DNA from: Bacteroidota bacterium
GTDB taxonomy: Bacteria; Bacteroidota; Bacteroidia; Bacteroidales; WCHB1-69
Length of the DNA: 37,463 nt
Assembly (NCBI GenBank): GCA_009786185.1
Contig: WQTS01000123.1
Location: forward strand, 1 to 37,463
Direction of reading: 5' to 3'
Made by a program: the position numbers and the translations under genes. Shown piece after piece: positions 33,656 to 37,463 of the stretch. Position 1 is the stretch's first letter; each line of letters opens with the position of its first letter. The notes under the pieces are model-generated. The model did no database searches, had not been told where the DNA came from, and saw nothing but the letters and a program-made list of their open reading frames with translations.

Positions 33656-34107
33656 TTATTTAATTTCAATTTTTTCTTCTGAGATAATGAAAGTATAACG
33701 ATAATCTCTCACTTGGCTATTTCTCATAGTATGCTTACTCCATTCTTCTACTTTATAGTCCCATATTGAGTTTTCCGAAAATATGTTTTCAAAATAACCT
33801 ACCACTGAATTATGTGTGAATTTGATTATTGTATAAAACTCGCATTTACGCACACAACCTCGTGTTGTATAACCGTAATAAGCGTTATTCATAGGATATT
33901 TGTAGGCAATTTCGTCTAAAATGGAATAGTCAAGGGTAAGTTGTCAATTATTTTATCATCGCCTTTGTCAAGCTGTCCGGGAATATTCAAAATGCCTTTG
34001 TGTGGTTTAATTCCAGTGATTTTTTCTATTTCTTCGGCTTGTAAAGTAGCCAATACACCACCAACCATTAAGCCAACTGGTTTCTTTTCGGATTCTATTT
34101 TATCCAT
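33656..34107 (-). pseudogene. Broken radical SAM gene downstream of the Crp/Fnr regulator
   Basis: Reading leftwards from ATG 34107, the first part (GLMVGGVLATLQAEEIEKIT .. HKGILNIPGQLDKGDDKIIDNLPL) is well-formed and then hits TAG at about 33916 after one base is lost in a run of C. In the next frame the family continues: DYSILDEIAYKYPMNNAYYGYTTRGCVRKCEF. This is the start of a radical SAM motif (CVRKCEF) whose third Cys is replaced by Tyr. From about 33830 to 33656 the frame continues with ~60 residues I do not recognise. So the gene has a frameshift, has lost its cluster motif and is truncated. It overlaps the regulator gene's end by 8 bases, showing it was once coupled. Confidence 0.7.
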
Positions 34108-34768
34108 TTGTAACCAGTCTTCGTAATTTCGTAAAATTCAAAACTTTTCCGTTTTTTCCTTTCAGAGTAATAATTTCATCATCTATCATTTCGGAAAGAC
34201 TTCTGGATAAAGATGGACGGGCAACTCCGAAATATTCTGCCAATGCTGTTTGGCTCATATCCAAGGAAAAATCCATGTTCTCGGTTCTTGCCAAAATATA
34301 CTTTGCCAATTTTCCTTTGATGGTTTTTGTCGAAAGAAATTTTAAACGTTCAGACAAAAAATGTGCGCGATTGGAGTTAAATTTCATAAATCCTTGCAAA
34401 AACATTTCATTACAGGCAAGTTGTTTCATAATTGATTCTTTGGAAATAACAATTATTTCACAATCTTCAAGCGCCACTACATCAACGGGAAAGTGATTGT
34501 TTTCAGCAAATAAAAATGCAGGAGCCAAGGGATTGGGAGCATTAATGGTTTCGATATTCAAAACAGTTCCTGCATCTGAAATCATTTCTGCTTTTACGCT
34601 TCCCTTTAATAAGATATATAAAGCCTTAACAATATCTCCCTGCTGAGCAATCCATTCTCCTTTTTTGAAATATTTAGCTTTGAATTTCAACTCATTAAGA
34701 AAATCGTCCCGCTCATTGACAGGTATATTCCCGCATATCGGACATAAAATCAAATTGTCAATATCCAT
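34100..34768 (-). CDS. Crp/Fnr-family regulator (HcpR-like)
   Basis: A 222-residue regulator. The N-terminus bears LCPICGNIP. A cyclic-nucleotide-binding-like barrel follows (about 25-125, FKKGEWIAQQGDIVKALYILLKGSVKAEM), then a dimer helix (about 125-150) and a winged helix with MSQTALAEYFGVARPSLSRSLSEMID as recognition part. It is transcribed away from a ferredoxin-hcp pair, with a perfect palindrome between them. This is the layout of HcpR nitrosative-stress regulators, so it likely controls hcp in response to NO. Whether it binds haem, a cluster or neither cannot be seen. The HcpR label rests on context. Confidence 0.85.
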   Translation of the reverse strand: MDIDNLILCPICGNIPVNERDDFLNELKFKAKYFKKGEWIAQQGDIVKALYILLKGSVKAEMISDAGTVLNIETINAPNPLAPAFLFAENNHFPVDVVALEDCEIIVISKESIMKQLACNEMFLQGFMKFNSNRAHFLSERLKFLSTKTIKGKLAKYILARTENMDFSLDMSQTALAEYFGVARPSLSRSLSEMIDDEIITLKGKNGKVLNFTKLRRLVTNG

Positions 34769-34782
34769 ATAATTATTTTTTG

Positions 34783-34790
34783 CAAAGATA
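34783..34790 (-). promoter_or_regulatory. -7 box for the Crp/Fnr regulator gene
   Basis: TATCTTTG on the minus strand (TAnnTTTG), 15 bases before the ATG at 34768. The palindrome at 34805-34820 would cover this promoter's -33 region, so binding may repress the regulator's own gene. Confidence 0.6.
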
Positions 34791-34804
34791 CATTTTTTTA
34801 CACT

Positions 34805-34820
34805 TGTAACAAATGTTACA
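34805..34820. promoter_or_regulatory. Palindromic operator for the Crp/Fnr regulator
   Basis: TGTAAC-AAAT-GTTACA is a perfect 6+6 dyad in the 105-base gap between the regulator and the ferredoxin-hcp genes. Its centre is about 41 bases before the predicted hcp-side start of transcription, the class II activator position of Crp/Fnr proteins. Confidence 0.8.
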
Positions 34821-34841
34821 CTATTTTCGATTTTAAACTTC

Positions 34842-34849
34842 TATTTTTG
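34842..34849 (+). promoter_or_regulatory. -7 box for the ferredoxin-hcp operon
   Basis: TATTTTTG (TAnnTTTG), 25 bases before the ferredoxin ATG at 34874 and 22 bases after the palindrome. Confidence 0.65.
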
Positions 34850-34873
34850 CAGAAATTTATTAATCTATAAGAA

Positions 34874-35485
34874 ATGAATAGAACAAGAATAAAAATAGAC
34901 GAAAATCGCTGCACAGGTTGCGGCGCTTGTGTGGCAGGTTGCCACGGTGGGGCTTTGCAGATTATTGACGGTAAAGCACGAATAACCAACGAAGATTATT
35001 GCGACGGATTGGGTATTTGTATCGGAACTTGCCCCGTTGGTGCGATAGAATTGGAAGAATGCGAGGTTGAGCCGCAAAAGGAAATGTCTTGTTGTAATGT
35101 TTCGTTTGAGGTGCAGCAATTTCCGATACAGTTGCGTTTGGTAAATCCGAATGCAAGTTTTCTAAAAAATTCGGATTTGGTATTGGCAGCAGACTGTACG
35201 GCATTTGTTTACAGCAATTTCCATCTGCAATTTATGAAAAACAACAGCATAGTGATTGCCTGTCCAAAACTTGACAATGCAGCAGAATATTATGTTGAAA
35301 AGTTGACTTCAATGATTGATAATTCATTTATCAATACATTGACAGTCATTTTGATGGAAGTGCCTTGTTGCGGAGGATTATTACATATTGCAAAGCAAGC
35401 ACAAGTTAATGCAATTCGGAAAATACCAATCAAAAAAGTTGTAATCGGAACAAAAGGAAATCTTCAAAGTGAAGAATGGATATAG
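34874..35485 (+). CDS. 4Fe-4S dicluster ferredoxin-like protein, partner of Hcp
   Basis: A 203-residue protein. Residues ~10-75 are a 2[4Fe-4S] ferredoxin domain: CTGCGACVAGC (first cluster) and CDGLGICIGTCPVGAIE (second). The rest (about 85-203) has further Cys, including ACPKLD and VPCCGGLLHIAKQ, and may bind or pass electrons. It starts the operon under the palindrome, and hcp begins 36 bases after its stop. A supply of electrons to Hcp is the natural role by context. No signal peptide. Confidence 0.85.
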   Translation: MNRTRIKIDENRCTGCGACVAGCHGGALQIIDGKARITNEDYCDGLGICIGTCPVGAIELEECEVEPQKEMSCCNVSFEVQQFPIQLRLVNPNASFLKNSDLVLAADCTAFVYSNFHLQFMKNNSIVIACPKLDNAAEYYVEKLTSMIDNSFINTLTVILMEVPCCGGLLHIAKQAQVNAIRKIPIKKVVIGTKGNLQSEEWI

Positions 35486-35521
35486 TTAAATTAATTGTTT
35501 AATTTTTTAAAAATAGTAAAA

Positions 35522-37168
35522 ATGTTTTGTTATCAATGTCAAGAAGCAGCCGCAGGTAAAGGCTGTACAGTAAAAGGGGTTTGCGGAAAAACCGATGATG
35601 TGGCGAATCTACAGGATTTGCTGATTTACCTGATGAAAGGGGTATCTGCACTCTCTGTTCGCCTGCACGAAACGGGCGAGGAAATGCCCGAAGTCAACAA
35701 ATTTATTACCGACGGTCTTTTTATGACCATTACCAATGCCAATTTCGACAAACAACGCTTTGTGAAAAAGATTGAGAAAGCGTTTCGTTTGTGTGAAAAA
35801 CTGAGAAACAGGCTTGCCGAATTGGGGGTGTTGTATATTCCAAACCATTGTAAATGTTTGGATTGGAAAACCAAAACGATTGAGAAAATGGAAGAAAAAG
35901 CGAAATTAGTCGGTATTTTTTCCACACAAAACGAGGATATACGCTCGTTGCGCGAGTTATTGACCTACGGCATCAAAGGTTTGGCTGCCTACGCCGAACA
36001 CGCCGCCAATCTGGGTTATGAAGATACTGAACTTTACGCTTTTATGCAGGAAGGTTTGGTTGCTACACTAAACGATAATCTCTCTGGCGACGAACTCACA
36101 GGTTTGGTGTTGAAATGCGGAAGTATGGGCGTGAAAGTGATGGCTTTGTTGGATAAGGCGAATACGTCCACCTACGGTAATCCCGAAATTACGAAAGTAA
36201 ATATCGGCGTTCAGAACAATCCTGCAATTCTAATTTCGGGACACGACCTTCGCGATTTGCACGATTTATTGGAACAAACCGAAGGCACAGGCGTTGACGT
36301 TTATACGCACAGCGAAATGCTTCCAGCGCACTGCTATCCCACATTCAAAAAGTACAGCCATTTTGTTGGAAACTACGGCAATGCGTGGTGGAAACAGACA
36401 GAAGAATTTGAGAAATTCAACGGAGTAATATTGTTTACGACCAACTGCTTGGTTCCTCCGCGTTCCAACGCAACGTATTCAGACAGAGTTTATACCACCG
36501 GCTCGGCAGGATTTGCAGGTTTTCCGCACATCGCAGATCGCATAAACGGACAACCCAAAAATTTTTCCCAACTGATTGAACATGCCAAAAAATGCAACGC
36601 CCCCACCGAAATCGAAAAAGGCGAAATAATGGGTGGTTTTGCTCACGCTCAGGTACTTGCATTGGCTGATAAGGTGGTAGATGCCGTAAAATCGGGCGCT
36701 ATCCGCAAGTTTTTCGTTATGGCGGGCTGCGATGGTCGCATGAAAAGTCGTGACTATTACACACAATTTGCGGAAAAATTACCTCACGATACCGTCATTC
36801 TCACAGCAGGCTGCGCCAAATATCGTTACAACAAATTGCCTTTGGGCGATATTGGCGGAATACCGAGAGTTTTGGATGCCGGTCAGTGCAACGACAGTTA
36901 TTCATTGGTAGTAATCGCCTTGAAATTGAAAGAGATATTCGGGCTGAATGATGTAAACGACTTGCCCATTGCCTATAACATCGCCTGGTACGAACAAAAG
37001 GCGGTCATCGTGTTGTTGGCGCTGTTGTCTCTGGGCGTGAAAAACATTCATTTGGGAAGTACGTTGCCCGCATTTCTATCGCCAAACGTAGCGAAAGTGC
37101 TTGTGGAAAACTTTGGCATTGCAGGAATTACTACGGTAGATGAGGATTTGAAGTTGTTTTTAGGGTAA
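35522..37168 (+). CDS. hcp: Hydroxylamine reductase / hybrid cluster protein, class I type
   Basis: 548 residues from ATG 35522 ([15 protein letters not shown]). An upstream ATG at 35495 would add nine residues that do not belong to the family, so it is not used. The N-terminal Cys pattern C3-x2-C6-x8-C15-x5-C21 is that of the shorter spacing found in strict anaerobes. Hybrid-cluster ligands lie in the later blocks [14 protein letters not shown] (TTNCLVPP), [15 protein letters not shown] and [13 protein letters not shown]. Hcp removes NO or hydroxylamine and also modifies proteins by S-nitrosation in some bacteria. Operon with the ferredoxin, under the Crp/Fnr-type palindrome. Confidence 0.95.
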   Translation: MFCYQCQEAAAGKGCTVKGVCGKTDDVANLQDLLIYLMKGVSALSVRLHETGEEMPEVNKFITDGLFMTITNANFDKQRFVKKIEKAFRLCEKLRNRLAELGVLYIPNHCKCLDWKTKTIEKMEEKAKLVGIFSTQNEDIRSLRELLTYGIKGLAAYAEHAANLGYEDTELYAFMQEGLVATLNDNLSGDELTGLVLKCGSMGVKVMALLDKANTSTYGNPEITKVNIGVQNNPAILISGHDLRDLHDLLEQTEGTGVDVYTHSEMLPAHCYPTFKKYSHFVGNYGNAWWKQTEEFEKFNGVILFTTNCLVPPRSNATYSDRVYTTGSAGFAGFPHIADRINGQPKNFSQLIEHAKKCNAPTEIEKGEIMGGFAHAQVLALADKVVDAVKSGAIRKFFVMAGCDGRMKSRDYYTQFAEKLPHDTVILTAGCAKYRYNKLPLGDIGGIPRVLDAGQCNDSYSLVVIALKLKEIFGLNDVNDLPIAYNIAWYEQKAVIVLLALLSLGVKNIHLGSTLPAFLSPNVAKVLVENFGIAGITTVDEDLKLFLG

Positions 37169-37189
37169 ATCCATCAATGAGTAATTTTA

Positions 37190-37221
37190 AAAGACTGTTC
37201 ATTTTCTGGACAGCCTTTTTT
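37190..37221 (+). terminator. Intrinsic terminator after hcp
   Basis: AAAGACTGTTCA pairs with TGGACAGCCTTT (one mismatch, one T-G pair) around TTTTC, then a T-rich run. It lies 22 bases after the hcp stop. Confidence 0.7.
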
Positions 37222-37463
37222 CATTCAAGTATTCTTGTGTGTTTTTCGGTTTTTTTCAAATAATTCACACTATCGTATCTGCTACATCTCTCCGCATGAC
37301 AGATAACGTGGTGGCGGCTTGGCGCAGTGGCGGGCTACATACACTTGCCACGAGCCACTTAACTTGCTGTTTCTCAACACCTATTCAACGGGGTACACCC
37401 GCCATTGTGCCAAACCGCTCGTTGCCTGCTGTAGCATGCCATTCCCCCTTTTTCCTTTCAGCC
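37222..37463. other. GC-richer non-coding segment with an imperfect inverted repeat
   Basis: No gene seen. From about 37300 the DNA is much richer in G and C than anything near it. CGGCTTGGCGCAGTGGCGGG (about 37317-37336) recurs inverted as CGGTTTGGCACAATGGCGGG (minus strand, about 37420-37401), enclosing about 65 bases. It could be a mobile-element end, an attC/REP-type repeat or a structured RNA. The window ends inside it. Confidence 0.45.

Noticed and set aside
1..37463. CRISPR array or diversity-generating retroelement
   Set aside because: No evenly spaced direct repeats and no reverse-transcriptase or cas-like protein were found in any frame.

Overview
The window looks like a chromosome segment of an anaerobic Bacteroidota (Bacteroidales-like) bacterium. 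The evidence is repeated TAnnTTTG-type -7 promoter boxes, almost no Shine-Dalgarno sites, a type IX secretion C-terminal sorting domain, carboxypeptidase-regulatory/TonB-like outer-membrane barrels, WG-repeat and DUF6175-like secreted proteins, and a class I hybrid cluster protein. No species is assigned.

Layout. (1) 1-1332: the end of one gene and two further genes of tailed-phage type. (2) 1333-1704: AT-rich spacer. (3) 1705-10792: a complete radical-SAM RiPP (ribosomally made, modified peptide) cluster. It holds a 53-aa Cys-rich double-glycine precursor, a hairpin terminator/attenuator, a radical SAM-SPASM maturase, a second (pseudo-rSAM-like) radical SAM protein, an outer-membrane barrel protein, a C39-peptidase ABC exporter and an HlyD adaptor. 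(4) 10861-11495: a beheaded phage tape-measure gene fused by deletion to a truncated prophage integrase. (5) 11563-11917: a tRNA-Thr-Tyr-Gly operon. (6) 11966-15180: xerD, a small outer-membrane protein and ettA, all on the minus strand. (7) 15367-16587: a type IX-secreted repeat protein. (8) 16590-24307: a six-gene minus-strand unit of five secreted proteins of unknown function plus an unusual fusion of CCA-adding enzyme and M16 peptidase-like protein. (9) 24436-30967: tRNA-Gln, nusA, infB, prfB (with the programmed +1 frameshift) and asd. (10) 30973-34107: a serine hydrolase, a class D beta-lactamase, a small lipoprotein and a broken radical SAM gene. (11) 34100-37168: a Crp/Fnr regulator facing a ferredoxin-hcp pair across a palindromic operator, a nitrosative-stress module. 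(12) 37169-37463: a terminator and a GC-richer segment with an inverted repeat.

How the parts work together. The RiPP genes form one pathway: the precursor leader is recognised, the Cys-rich core is modified by one or two radical SAM enzymes, the leader is cut after Gly-Gly by the exporter's C39 domain, and the product leaves through the exporter/HlyD pair, possibly with the barrel protein in the outer membrane. Phage tail genes lie to its left and a tape-measure/integrase fusion to its right, next to tRNA genes. The simplest reading is that the peptide cluster is cargo inside a prophage that later lost its right half in one deletion. This prophage-borne two-rSAM RiPP island is the most interesting system here; the CCA-M16 fusion is the second.
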